From Streptomyces sp. Z26 (lineage in GTDB: Bacteria; Actinomycetota; Actinomycetes; Streptomycetales; Streptomycetaceae): 64,000 bases of DNA. Numbering within the stretch: position 1 is the first letter of the stretch; every line of letters begins with the position of its first letter. The stretch is taken from contig NZ_RCHV01000002.1 in NCBI RefSeq assembly GCF_003665095.1, positions 877,501-941,500 of the forward strand. The letters are read 5' to 3'. Below the pieces are notes generated by a model that did no database searches, had not been told where the DNA came from, and saw only the letters and a list, made by a program, of their open reading frames with translations. The position numbers were made by a program, and so were the translations under genes. Shown here in pieces: positions 8,387 to 16,213 of the stretch.

Positions 8387-8638
8387 TCAGACGTTGGCGC
8401 AGTGGTTCCCGAACGCCGGGTTCAGCAGGCCGACGACGCTGACGGAGTTGCCGCAGATGTTGATCGGGATGTCGATCGGGATCTGGATCAGGTTGCCGGA
8501 GGCGACGCCGGGCGAGCCCACGGCCGTGCCCTGCGCGTCGGCGGAGGGGCCGTCGGTGGCGAGCGCCGAGCCGGCGCCGGCGAGGACGAGGCCCCCGGTC
8601 GCGATGGTGACGGCGGCGATCCTCTTCATCTTCTGCAC
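8387..8638 (-). CDS. Short chaplin (second copy)
   Basis: An 83-aa preprotein with the same plan as its neighbour. It has a signal peptide ending GSALA (about residue 28), then a single chaplin domain with GTAVGSPGVASGNLIQIPIDIPI, NICGNSVSVVGLLNP and AFGNHCANV. Both domain cysteines are present. I chose the GTG at 8638 rather than the ATG at 8629 because GAGGAGGG lies 8 bases before the GTG but 17 before the ATG; this also gives exactly the same length as the other copy. The 5' untranslated region carries a small hairpin. The product is secreted and forms surface amyloid during aerial growth (family knowledge). Confidence 0.93.
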   Translation of the reverse strand: MQKMKRIAAVTIATGGLVLAGAGSALATDGPSADAQGTAVGSPGVASGNLIQIPIDIPINICGNSVSVVGLLNPAFGNHCANV

Positions 8639-8660
8639 TTTCCAAACCCTCCTCGTGAGC

Positions 8661-8684
8661 AGCCGCGGCCTGTTCACCGCGGCT
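8661..8684 (-). promoter_or_regulatory. 5' UTR hairpin of the second chaplin gene
   Basis: AGCCGCGG and CCGCGGCT form a perfect 8-bp stem with an 8-base loop. It lies just upstream of the GAGGAGGG ribosome binding site (8647-8654). It could modulate mRNA stability or translation; no function is known. Confidence 0.4.
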
Positions 8685-8767
8685 CGCACGGAAGAACGTC
8701 ACCGTGACGCCGTGGGATACGCCGCGTGGGTGAGGTGCACCCGACTGAACGAATATCGGCCCGGGGC

Positions 8768-9412
8768 TCAACCGGCCAGACCGTGCCGTACCGCCCAAAG
8801 CGCCGCCTGCGTACGGTCCGCGAGGTCGAGCTTCATCAGGATGTTCGACACGTGCGTCTTCACCGTCTTCTCCGAGAGGACGAGGGCCCGCGCGATCTCG
8901 CGGTTCGAGCGGCCGTCCGCGATCAGGCCCAGCACCTCCCGTTCCCGTTCGGTGAGCGCGGGGCCGCGGGCCGGGCCGCCGCTCTCGGCGTCCGGGAGCA
9001 GCGCCCCCGCCACCTCGGGCTGGAGCAGTACGTGTCCGGCGTGCACGGAGCGGATGGCGCCCGCGAGGGCGTCGGGGTCGATGTCCTTGTAGACGTAGCC
9101 GGTGGCGCCCGCCCGCAGCGCGGGGACGACGGTGCGCTGCTCGGTGAAGCTGGTGACGACCAGGACGCGGGCCGGGTTGGCCAGTTCGCGCAGCCGCCGG
9201 AGCGCCTCGACGCCGTCGGTGCCGGGCATCCTGATGTCCAACAGGACGACGTCCGGCCGGAGTTCCTCGGCGCGCGCCACGCCCTCGTCCCCGTCGGACG
9301 CCTCCCCGACGACCACGATGTCGTCCTGCACCTCCAGGAACGTGCGCAGCCCGCGCCGTACGACCTGGTGGTCGTCGACCAGCAGGACCCTGATCGGCTC
9401 CGGTTCAGCCAC
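8768..9412 (-). CDS. NarL/FixJ family response regulator
   Basis: A 214-aa two-domain regulator. The receiver domain (residues 6-125) has acidic residues DD at 13-14, phospho-acceptor Asp59 in VVLLDIRMPG, Thr in VVTS and Lys in YVYKD. The C-terminal LuxR-type HTH (about 148-212) includes LTEREREVLGLIADGRSNREIA and VLSEKTVKTHVSNILMKL. It is a DNA-binding output protein for the kinase gene that overlaps it by 8 bases (9405-9412). By recollection, S. coelicolor has a similar pair directly after chpE. A role in regulating the adjacent chaplins is plausible from position but unproven. Confidence 0.95.
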   Translation of the reverse strand: MAEPEPIRVLLVDDHQVVRRGLRTFLEVQDDIVVVGEASDGDEGVARAEELRPDVVLLDIRMPGTDGVEALRRLRELANPARVLVVTSFTEQRTVVPALRAGATGYVYKDIDPDALAGAIRSVHAGHVLLQPEVAGALLPDAESGGPARGPALTEREREVLGLIADGRSNREIARALVLSEKTVKTHVSNILMKLDLADRTQAALWAVRHGLAG

Positions 9413-10553
9413 CGGGCACCTCCATCTCGATCGTCGTGCCCGCGCCGGGCGCCGAGTCCACCGTCAGCCGTCCGCCGACGCCGCCCGCCCGGTCCCGCAT
9501 CGACACCAGTCCCAGGTGCCGCCCGGCCCGGCGAACGGCCGTCGGGTCGAATCCGGCCCCGTCGTCCGCCACGCGCAGTACGGCGCCGGTGCCGCTTCGG
9601 GCGAGGGTGACGGCGACGGTGCGGGCGGCGGCGTGCCGCAGGGCGTTGTGGAGGGCCTCCTGGGCGACCCGCAGCAGCGCCTCCTCCTGGGCGGAGGGCA
9701 GGGCGCGTACGCCGTCGCAGGCGAACGTGACGCGGGCCGAGTGCGCACGGTCCAGCACCTGGGCCTGCGAGCGCAGGGCGGCGACGAGGCCGTCCTCGTC
9801 GAGGGCGGCGGGGCGCAGTTCGACGACGGCGGCGCGCAGTTCGTCGGAGGCGTCGGCGGCGAGCCGGGCGACCTCGTGCAGTTCGGCCTTGGCGCGGTCC
9901 GGGTCGCGGTCGACGAGCGCGGCGGCGGCCTGGGCGGTGAGCCGCAGCGAGAACAGCTTCTGGGAGACGGCGTCGTGCAGTTCGTGCGCGATACGGGCGC
10001 GCTCCCCCGCGATGGTCAGCTCGCGGCTGCGTTCGTGGAGGCGGGCGTTGGTGAGGGCGAGTGCGGCGTGTTCGGCGAGGACGTACAGCAGGTCCTCGTC
10101 GGCGGCGGTGAAGCCGCACTCGCCGGACGCCCTCGGGCAGCGCTTGTTCGCCAGGAACAGCGCGCCGAGGATCTCGCCGTCGTCGGTGATCGGCATGCCG
10201 AGGAAGTCGGCGAGCGGCGGGTGCCGGGCGGGCCAGCCCTCGAAGCGCGGGTCGTCCCGTACGTCCGCGAGGCGCTGCGGGGTGCCCTCGTGCAGCATCG
10301 CGGCGAGGATGCCGTGCTGGCGGGGCAGCGGGCCGATGGCGCGCCACTGCTCGTCGCTGACGCCGTCCACGACGAACTGCGCGAAGCCGCCGTGGTCGTC
10401 GGGCACGCCGAGGGCGGCGTACTCGGCGTCGAGGACGTGGCGCGCGGAGGCGACGATCGTCTGGAGCACGTCGCGCACCTGGAGGTGGCGGTTCATCGCG
10501 AGCAGGGCCGCGCTGACGGCGGCCAGCCCGGTGCGGGGGACCATGGCGGCCAC
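9405..10553 (-). CDS. GAF-domain sensor histidine kinase (NarL partner)
   Basis: A 382-aa soluble kinase without membrane segments. The GAF domain spans about residues 20-170 (LNA-like core LGMPITDDGEILGALFLANKR). The dimerisation/phospho-acceptor helix follows, with His190 in ARIAHELHD (HisKA_3 type), then a HATPase_c domain with EALHNALRHA, DDGAGFDP and GLVSMRDRA. The GAF resembles that of the DevS/DosT group, but whether it binds haem or another ligand cannot be told. The stop overlaps the start of the response-regulator gene, so the two are translationally coupled and act as one cytoplasmic two-component system. Start ATG 10553. Confidence 0.93.
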   Translation of the reverse strand: MAAMVPRTGLAAVSAALLAMNRHLQVRDVLQTIVASARHVLDAEYAALGVPDDHGGFAQFVVDGVSDEQWRAIGPLPRQHGILAAMLHEGTPQRLADVRDDPRFEGWPARHPPLADFLGMPITDDGEILGALFLANKRCPRASGECGFTAADEDLLYVLAEHAALALTNARLHERSRELTIAGERARIAHELHDAVSQKLFSLRLTAQAAAALVDRDPDRAKAELHEVARLAADASDELRAAVVELRPAALDEDGLVAALRSQAQVLDRAHSARVTFACDGVRALPSAQEEALLRVAQEALHNALRHAAARTVAVTLARSGTGAVLRVADDGAGFDPTAVRRAGRHLGLVSMRDRAGGVGGRLTVDSAPGAGTTIEMEVPGG

Positions 10554-10620
10554 GCTACGGCGTCGGGGGCGGCCGCGGATCGGACCGGCGGCGCGCGGGG
10601 GCGGGACGGGGGACGTAGGT

Positions 10621-10658
10621 CCGCGGGCGTACGAGGGGCCTTCCCCGTACGCCCGCGG
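10621..10658 (-). terminator. Terminator of the FHA-ABC transporter gene
   Basis: CCGCGGGCGTACG (10621-10633) and CGTACGCCCGCGG (10646-10658) form a perfect 13-bp stem, 7 bases beyond the stop codon. Confidence 0.75.
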
Positions 10659-10664
10659 GGGCCG

Positions 10665-13373
10665 CTACTTCCGCATGACCTCCGGCTCGTGCCGCCGGAG
10701 CAGCTTGATGACGAGGAAGAGGCAGGCGACGCCGATCAGGATCAGCATGACCATGTCCAGCACATAGATCCCGCTGCTGTGCTCCCACAGGGGGTCGAGG
10801 TCGTTCCGCTTGTCCGGGTCCCAGGGCGGCATGACGTGCGCCAGGTCGATGGAGGCGCCCGCGGCGCCGACGGCCCAGCGGGACGGCATCAGGTACGCGA
10901 TCTGCTCCACGCCCGGGGAGTTGTAGAGCTGGAACAGCGTGCCGGTGAAGACCACCTGCACGATCGCGAACATCACCAGCAGCGGCATGGTCTTCTCGGC
11001 CGTCTTCACCAGCGCGGAGATGACCAGCCCGAACGCCATGGACGTGAAGCCGAGCGCGACGACCGCGATGCCCATCTCCAGGGCGGGCGGCATGAACAGG
11101 CCCTCGTCCGGCATCTCGCGCGGGGCGAAGCCGATGCCGCAGATGATCAGTCCCTGGAAGGCCGTGATCACGCTGAGGACGATCACCTTGGACATCAGGT
11201 ACGCGGAACGCGAGAGGCCGGTGGCCCGTTCGCGTTCGTAGATCACCCGTTCCTTGATCAGTTCACGTACGGAGTTGGCGGCGGCCGAGAAGCACATGCC
11301 GACGGCGATGATCATCAGGATGGGTCCGGCGGACGAGTTGAAGCTCGTCGGGTCCTTCGCGTGCAGCGCGCTCTGCCGGAAGCCGTAGTCCGACGGCATC
11401 AACGTGCTGACCACGCCGAGGACGACGGGCAGCAGCACCGTCAGCAGCAGGAAGCCCTTGTCGGACGCGATCACCGAGACGTAGCGCCGGATCAGCGTCC
11501 ACAGCTGGGAGCCCCAGCTCTGCGGCTTCCGCACCCGGCTCGGGAGCTGCGGCATGATCTGCTGCGCCTGCGGCTCGACGGCGTCGATGTCCGCCGCGTA
11601 CATCTGGTAGTGCTGCGAGCCCTGCCAGCGGCCCATCCAGTCGTAGTCGCGGTAGTTCTCGAAGGCGGAGAAGACGTCGGCCCAGGTGTCGTAACCGAAG
11701 AAGTTGAGCGCCTCCTCCGGCGGGCCGAAGTACGCGACGCCACCGCCCGGCGCCATCACCAACAGCTTGTCGCACAGCTGGAGTTCGGCCACGGAGTGGG
11801 TGACCACGAGGACCGTGCGGCCGTCGTCGGCCAGCCCGCGCAGCAGCTGCATCACGTCGCGGTCCATGCCCGGGTCGAGGCCCGACGTGGGCTCGTCCAG
11901 GAAGATCAGCGACGGCTTGGTGAGCAGCTCCAGGGCGACGGAGACGCGCTTGCGCTGGCCGCCGGAGAGGGAGGTGATCTTCTTGTCCGCGTGGATGTCG
12001 AGCTTCAGCTCGGCGAGGACCTCGTCGATCCGGGCGTTGCGCTCGGACTGCGCGACGTCGCCGGGGAAGCGGAGCCGGGCCGCGAAGCGCAGCGCCGTAC
12101 GGACCGTCAACTCCTTGTGCAGGATGTCGTCCTGGGGCACGAGGCCGATGCGCTGGCGCAGTTCGGCGAAGTGCTTGTAGAGGTTCCGGTTGTCGTAGAG
12201 GACCTCGCCGATGTCGGCGGGGCGGTAGCCGGTGAGGGCGCGCAGCAGCGTCGACTTGCCGGAACCGGACGGGCCGATGACGGCGACGAGGGACTTCTCC
12301 GGGAGGCCGAAGGTGACGTTGTTGAGGATCACCTTGCCGTTGTCGACCTTGACGGTCAGATGGCGGGCCGAGAACGAGACCTCGCCGGTGTCGACGAACT
12401 CCTCCAGCCGGTCGCCCACCAGCCGGAACGAGGAGTGGCCGACGGAGACCGTGTCCTGCGGCGTGATGACGGCGGAACCGGACTTCGGGAGCGGCATCCC
12501 GTTCACGTAGGTGCCGTTGTGGCTGCCGAGGTCGTGGATCTCGAAGCGGCCGTCGGGCGAGGCGCGGAACTCCGCGTGGAGCCGGGACACCTGGAGGTCG
12601 GAGACGACCAGCTCGTTCTCCAGAGCACGGCCGATCCGCATCACGCGGCCGAGCGCGACCTGGTGGAACGTGGTCGGGCTGCGGTGGTCGCCGTGCGGCT
12701 GCTGAGGCGGCGCGCCACCCTGCTGCGGCATGTGCGGCTGCTGGTGCTGGTGCTGCGCCTGGCCCGGGTGCTGGGCCTGGTGGCCCGGGTGCTGCGGGTG
12801 GCCGTGCTGCGGGTGCTGGCCCTGCTGGGGCATGTGGTGCTGCGGCGCCTGGGGGGCCATCTGCTGCGGTGACTGCTGCCAGCCCGCCTGCGGCTGCTGC
12901 TGCCACCCGGCCTGCGGGGCCTGCGGCTGCCGCGCCGGGGGCTGGTACGGGTCCTGCCGCGGGTGCCGGCCCTGCTGCGGCGTCTGCTGCGGCTGCCCCT
13001 GGTGCGGCGGCGCCTGGTGGGTGACCTGGCCGGTCTGCGCGCTGTACGCGGCCGGCCCCGGTCCCGGCGCCGTACCCGAGAGGGCCATCCGGGGGCCGTC
13101 CGTGGCGTTCCCCAGGTGGACGTCCATCCCCGGGGCCAGTTCCAGCTGCTGGACCCGCTGCCCCCGCACGAACGTGCCGTTGGTGCTGCCGTGGTCCTCG
13201 ATCAGCCAGGACTGCCCGCCCCAGCGCACCGTGGCGTGCCGCCACGAGACCCGGGCGTCCTCGATCACCACGTCGCCCTGCGGATCACGTCCCACGTGAT
13301 ACGCCCGGGACGGGTCGAGCGTCCAGGTTTGTCCGTTCAGTTCCAGTACGAGTTCCGGCACTCCATGCCCCAC
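10665..13373 (-). CDS. FHA-FHA-ABC ATPase-ABC2 permease fusion transporter
   Basis: A 902-aa fusion. FHA1 is at about residues 20-95 (GRDPQGDVV, SWRHA, HGSTNGTFV). A Pro/Gln/His-rich linker (about 105-230) has repeated QAGWQQ and PQHPG units. FHA2 is at about 240-315 (VSRLHAEF, GSHNGTYVNG). The ABC domain is at about 335-570 with Walker A GPSGSGKST, signature LSGGQRKR and Walker B LIFLDEPTSGLD. An ABCG/ABC2-type membrane domain of about six helices follows (650-890). FHA domains bind phosphothreonine, so Ser/Thr kinases probably regulate this exporter, as for mycobacterial Rv1747. Substrate unknown. ATG 13373 is used; an in-frame GTG at 13361 (VPELVLELNG) is a credible alternative start. Confidence 0.93.
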   Translation of the reverse strand: MGHGVPELVLELNGQTWTLDPSRAYHVGRDPQGDVVIEDARVSWRHATVRWGGQSWLIEDHGSTNGTFVRGQRVQQLELAPGMDVHLGNATDGPRMALSGTAPGPGPAAYSAQTGQVTHQAPPHQGQPQQTPQQGRHPRQDPYQPPARQPQAPQAGWQQQPQAGWQQSPQQMAPQAPQHHMPQQGQHPQHGHPQHPGHQAQHPGQAQHQHQQPHMPQQGGAPPQQPHGDHRSPTTFHQVALGRVMRIGRALENELVVSDLQVSRLHAEFRASPDGRFEIHDLGSHNGTYVNGMPLPKSGSAVITPQDTVSVGHSSFRLVGDRLEEFVDTGEVSFSARHLTVKVDNGKVILNNVTFGLPEKSLVAVIGPSGSGKSTLLRALTGYRPADIGEVLYDNRNLYKHFAELRQRIGLVPQDDILHKELTVRTALRFAARLRFPGDVAQSERNARIDEVLAELKLDIHADKKITSLSGGQRKRVSVALELLTKPSLIFLDEPTSGLDPGMDRDVMQLLRGLADDGRTVLVVTHSVAELQLCDKLLVMAPGGGVAYFGPPEEALNFFGYDTWADVFSAFENYRDYDWMGRWQGSQHYQMYAADIDAVEPQAQQIMPQLPSRVRKPQSWGSQLWTLIRRYVSVIASDKGFLLLTVLLPVVLGVVSTLMPSDYGFRQSALHAKDPTSFNSSAGPILMIIAVGMCFSAAANSVRELIKERVIYERERATGLSRSAYLMSKVIVLSVITAFQGLIICGIGFAPREMPDEGLFMPPALEMGIAVVALGFTSMAFGLVISALVKTAEKTMPLLVMFAIVQVVFTGTLFQLYNSPGVEQIAYLMPSRWAVGAAGASIDLAHVMPPWDPDKRNDLDPLWEHSSGIYVLDMVMLILIGVACLFLVIKLLRRHEPEVMRK

Positions 13374-13703
13374 AAAATAGTCCCCCGAGTTGCCCCTTGC
13401 GAAGGGAGTCTAGGGAGGGTCGAACATCGCGGGGAACTATTCCAGGCTCCCCGCCGCGGCCGGTAGCCGACCCGGAGGCAGCGCCCCGGCCGGGCTCCCG
13501 GACGTCGACCGACGTCCCCGTGGGGGCCGCGGCGTCCCGGCCCCTTCGCACAGCAGCACGGCGGCCCTCGCCGCCGAGGGCGAACGATACGGAGCACCGC
13601 CCGCCCCCGTCCAGCTCGTTCGGCCCGCCGCCGGGCCCGCCACGGCCCCGTACGCTGCCGGTCCACCATGCGGCCCGCGCGGGAAACCTCGCGGGCGCGG
13701 CGT

Positions 13704-13709
13704 TATCTT
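13704..13709 (+). promoter_or_regulatory. -10 element TATCTT for leaderless serB
   Basis: TATCTT ends 9 bases before the serB ATG and no ribosome binding site is visible, which fits a leaderless transcript. A GGGAAAC about 15 bases further upstream could be an ECF-type -35, but spacing is poor. Confidence 0.45.
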
Positions 13710-13718
13710 GGGCCCACC

Positions 13719-14939
13719 ATGACCTCACCACAGGCCATTCCCGGCGGACTCCCAGCAGACACCCCGACCGTCCTCGTCAAGATCTTCGGCAAGGACCGCC
13801 CCGGCATCACGGCCCGGCTGTTCGAGACGCTCGCCCCGTACGGAGTGGACGTGGTCGACATCGAGCAGCTCGTGACCCGTGGCCGCATCGTGCTGTGCGC
13901 CCTGGTGACGTCGCCGACGCACGGCGACGAGGGCGAGATGCGCGCCACCGTCCACTCGTGGGCCGAGTCGATGCGCCTGGAGGCGGAGATCATCTCCGGT
14001 AAGGGCGACAACCGGCCGCGCGGCACGGGCCGTTCGCACGTCACCGTCCTCGGGCACCCGCTCACCGCCGAGTCGACCGCGGCCATAGCGGCCGGGATCA
14101 CGTCGCACGGCGGGAACATCGACCGTATCTTCCGGCTCGCCAAGTACCCCGTGACCGCGGTGGAGTTCGACGTGTCCGGCATCGCCACCGAGGCGCTGCG
14201 CACGACGCTCGCGCAGGAGGCGGCGCGGCACGGCGTGGACGTGGCCGTCGTCGCGTCCGGGCTGCAACGGCGCGCGCAGCGCCTCGTCGTGATGGACGTC
14301 GACTCCACGCTCATCCAGGACGAGGTGATCGAGCTGTTCGCCGCGCACGCCGGGTGCGAGGCGGAGGTCGCCGCGATCACCGAGCGGGCGATGCGCGGGG
14401 AGCTGGACTTCGAGCAGTCGCTGTACGCCCGCGTCGAACTGCTCGCCGGGCTCGACGCCTCCGTCGTCGACAAGGTGCGCGCGGAGATCCGGCTGACGCC
14501 CGGCGCCCGTACGCTCGTCCGCACCCTGAAGCGGCTCGGCTACCAGGTCGGCGTCGTCTCCGGCGGCTTCACCCAGGTCACCGACGCGCTCCAGGAGCAC
14601 CTCGGGCTGGACTTCGCCTCCGCCAACACCCTGGAGATCGTGGACGGGAAGCTGACCGGCCGCGTCACCGGCGAGATCGTCGACCGGGCGGGCAAGGCGC
14701 GGCTGCTGCGGCGGTTCGCGGCGGAGGCCGGGGTGCCGCTGGTGCAGACGGTGGCCATCGGGGACGGCGCGAACGACCTGGACATGCTGAACGCCGCCGG
14801 GCTCGGCGTGGCCTTCAACGCCAAGCCGGTCGTACGGGAGGCCGCGCACACGGCCGTGTCGGTGCCGTTCCTGGACACCGTGCTGTACCTGCTGGGCGTC
14901 ACGCGCGAGGAGGTCGAGGCGGCGGAGACCACGGGCTGA
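13719..14939 (+). CDS. serB: Phosphoserine phosphatase with two ACT domains
   Basis: A 406-aa enzyme performing the last step of serine synthesis (O-phosphoserine to L-serine). Two ACT regulatory domains occupy about residues 17-95 (VLVKIFGKDRPGITARLFETL) and 105-180. The HAD catalytic domain starts at about 188 with the nucleophile motif DVDSTLI (Asp193) and continues with VSGGFTQVTD and GDGANDLDML. The duplicated ACT layout is the actinobacterial SerB2 type, in which serine acts as an allosteric inhibitor. The ATG at 13719 is supported by the TATCTT element and by the homologous N-terminus; it appears leaderless. A very long hairpin follows the gene. Confidence 0.95.
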   Translation: MTSPQAIPGGLPADTPTVLVKIFGKDRPGITARLFETLAPYGVDVVDIEQLVTRGRIVLCALVTSPTHGDEGEMRATVHSWAESMRLEAEIISGKGDNRPRGTGRSHVTVLGHPLTAESTAAIAAGITSHGGNIDRIFRLAKYPVTAVEFDVSGIATEALRTTLAQEAARHGVDVAVVASGLQRRAQRLVVMDVDSTLIQDEVIELFAAHAGCEAEVAAITERAMRGELDFEQSLYARVELLAGLDASVVDKVRAEIRLTPGARTLVRTLKRLGYQVGVVSGGFTQVTDALQEHLGLDFASANTLEIVDGKLTGRVTGEIVDRAGKARLLRRFAAEAGVPLVQTVAIGDGANDLDMLNAAGLGVAFNAKPVVREAAHTAVSVPFLDTVLYLLGVTREEVEAAETTG

Positions 14940-14972
14940 CGCGAGAGGCTCACGCGCGACGGGCTGAGACGC

Positions 14973-15018
14973 GACGCGGCGGGCGGCGTACGGGAGTTCG
15001 TACGCCGCCCGCCGCGTC
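14973..15018. terminator. Bidirectional terminator between serB and the SixA gene
   Basis: A perfect 20-bp stem (14973-14992 with 14999-15018) with the 6-base loop GGAGTT lies between two convergent genes. It is the longest uninterrupted stem I found. Confidence 0.85.
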
Positions 15019-15038
15019 CGCGCGGGTCGGGCGCGCGG

Positions 15039-15557
15039 TCAGTCGTGCGGCGCCCAGTACGCGTCGAGGGAGCCGACCCCGGGCTCGACGGACTTCCACG
15101 GGCCGGTGAAGCGGACCACGGCCAGCGCCGAGGTCGGGAAGTCCCCCCGGGACAGGCGCTCCAGGGCGTCGCCGTCACCGCCGCCCGCGAGGACGTTCGC
15201 CACCGACTGCACGCCGGGGTTGTGGGCGACGACGAGGAGGTCCGTCACGTCGTTCGGCACCTCGTTGAGCACCGCGACGATCTCGCCGGTGGAGGCTTCG
15301 TAGAGCCGGTCCTCATAGACCGTGCGGGGCCGCTCCGGGAGCTGCGGGACGACCAGCTTCCAGGTCTCGCGGGTGCGGACCGCCGTGGAGCAGAGGGTGA
15401 GTTGGGGGGTGATGCCGTGCGCAGCGAGCCACTCACCGGCGGCCGGGGCCTCCTTGCGACCCCGGTCGGCGAGCGGGCGGTCGTGGTCGGCCACGTCGGG
15501 CCAGTCTGCCTTGGCATGCCGGAGAAGAACGATCCTGCGGGGCACGTCGACGCTCAT
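15039..15557 (-). CDS. SixA-type histidine phosphatase
   Basis: A 172-aa member of the phosphoglycerate-mutase-like superfamily. The catalytic RHG-type motif is LLRHAKADWP near residue 12, with ADHDRPLADRGRKEA, then CSTAVRTRETW. A second catalytic His lies in VVAHNPGVQSVANVL. SixA removes phosphate from histidine phosphotransfer domains in E. coli; actinobacterial homologues of this size have no assigned substrate. ATG 15557 (MSVDVPRR) is chosen because family similarity begins there, although its ribosome binding site is weak. It is convergent with serB across the long terminator. Confidence 0.9.
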   Translation of the reverse strand: MSVDVPRRIVLLRHAKADWPDVADHDRPLADRGRKEAPAAGEWLAAHGITPQLTLCSTAVRTRETWKLVVPQLPERPRTVYEDRLYEASTGEIVAVLNEVPNDVTDLLVVAHNPGVQSVANVLAGGGDGDALERLSRGDFPTSALAVVRFTGPWKSVEPGVGSLDAYWAPHD

Positions 15558-15684
15558 GCGTCCAAGCTTCGCACGAAACGCGCCACCAGGCGCGGGCGGT
15601 TGGGAACACGTCCCGCACCGGGGGAACGGCCGCGGGGCGCGCGGCGGCCCGGGTCCCGGCACGGCGGGCCGGGGATGCGGGGGG

Positions 15685-15897
15685 TCAGCCGCGCAGCAGC
15701 TGCGCGGCGGTCGCCAGCAGGCGGGCGGCGGACTCGCCGTCCTTCGCCGCGCCGGACCCGCCGCCGTCGACGATCAGCGTGAGCAGCAGCGTGAAGGCGA
15801 CCGCGGGCAGCGCGACGGCCCACCACGGCAGGCGCGCGCCACCGCCCTGGAGTGCCGAACGCCGCCGGGGCCGGGTGGTGTTCGCAAGTGCCGCCAT
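15685..15897 (-). CDS. Small single-span membrane protein
   Basis: A 70-aa protein. It has a basic N-terminus (TTRPRRRSALQGGG), one transmembrane helix (WWAVALPAVAFTLLLTLIV, about residues 24-44) and a short extracytoplasmic tail rich in Ala/Leu. It would orient N-in. The ATG at 15897 is chosen over an in-frame ATG at 15918 because GGAGG lies 8 bases upstream. It resembles small conserved Streptomyces membrane proteins found beside the SixA gene. Function unknown. Confidence 0.7.
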   Translation of the reverse strand: MAALANTTRPRRRSALQGGGARLPWWAVALPAVAFTLLLTLIVDGGGSGAAKDGESAARLLATAAQLLRG

Positions 15898-16017
15898 GGG
15901 ACTCGCCTCCGTGGTCACGTGATCTTCGAGCGGTGTCCTACGAAGTTACGGCGGGAGGAGGGGAGTTCCCATCCGGTGACCCACCCACTCGACCCTGAGC
16001 CGTACCCCCTAGGGGAC

Positions 16018-16035
16018 GGTGGGGGAATCCCCACC
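16018..16035 (-). terminator. Small hairpin after the MFS/38-aa gene pair
   Basis: GGTGGGG (16018-16024) and CCCCACC (16029-16035) form a 7-bp stem with a GAAT loop, 46 bases beyond the stop of the 38-aa gene. Confidence 0.4.
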
Positions 16036-16080
16036 ACGGCGGGGCGGCAGGCGGGACACGGGGGCCGGGGCGGCCCGCGG

Positions 16081-16197
16081 TCAGGGCGCGGCGAGGGTGG
16101 CGACGACGCCGATCAGGACGAGGATGCCGAGGATCACGCCGAAGACCATCAGCAGCTTCCTCTGGCCGTCCTGCGGGTGGGGGTCGAGTACGGGCAT
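16081..16197 (-). CDS. 38-aa membrane protein, SGM_5486-type transporter-associated protein
   Basis: A very short gene: MPVLDPHPQDGQRKLLMVFG at the N-terminus, then a hydrophobic helix (VILGILVLIGVVATL) to the C-terminus. Its size, the MPVLDPxPQxGQ(R/K)KLL opening and the position directly after a CynX/NimT-type MFS transporter match the small protein family that, as I recall, is annotated SGM_5486 transporter-associated. The start at 16197 is 17 bases from the transporter stop (16214), so the two are co-transcribed. It may bind or stabilise the transporter; that is inferred from constant adjacency only. Confidence 0.8.
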   Translation of the reverse strand: MPVLDPHPQDGQRKLLMVFGVILGILVLIGVVATLAAP

Positions 16198-16213
16198 GCG
16201 CCCAGTCTCGCAC

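Noticed and set aside
8685..8767. BldN-type promoter for the chaplin gene
   Set aside because: I searched for CGTAAC-16-CGTT-like elements upstream and found none at good spacing, so no promoter is listed.
9102..12872. Very long open frame (1256 codons) on the plus strand
   Set aside because: It is antisense to the response regulator, kinase and FHA-ABC genes, which have clear motifs. The translation is compositionally odd and without domains; it is an effect of GC-biased third positions.
16006..16015. CCCCTAGGGG palindrome as an operator
   Set aside because: Only 10 bases, GC-rich and lying beyond gene ends rather than at a promoter; such words are expected by chance.
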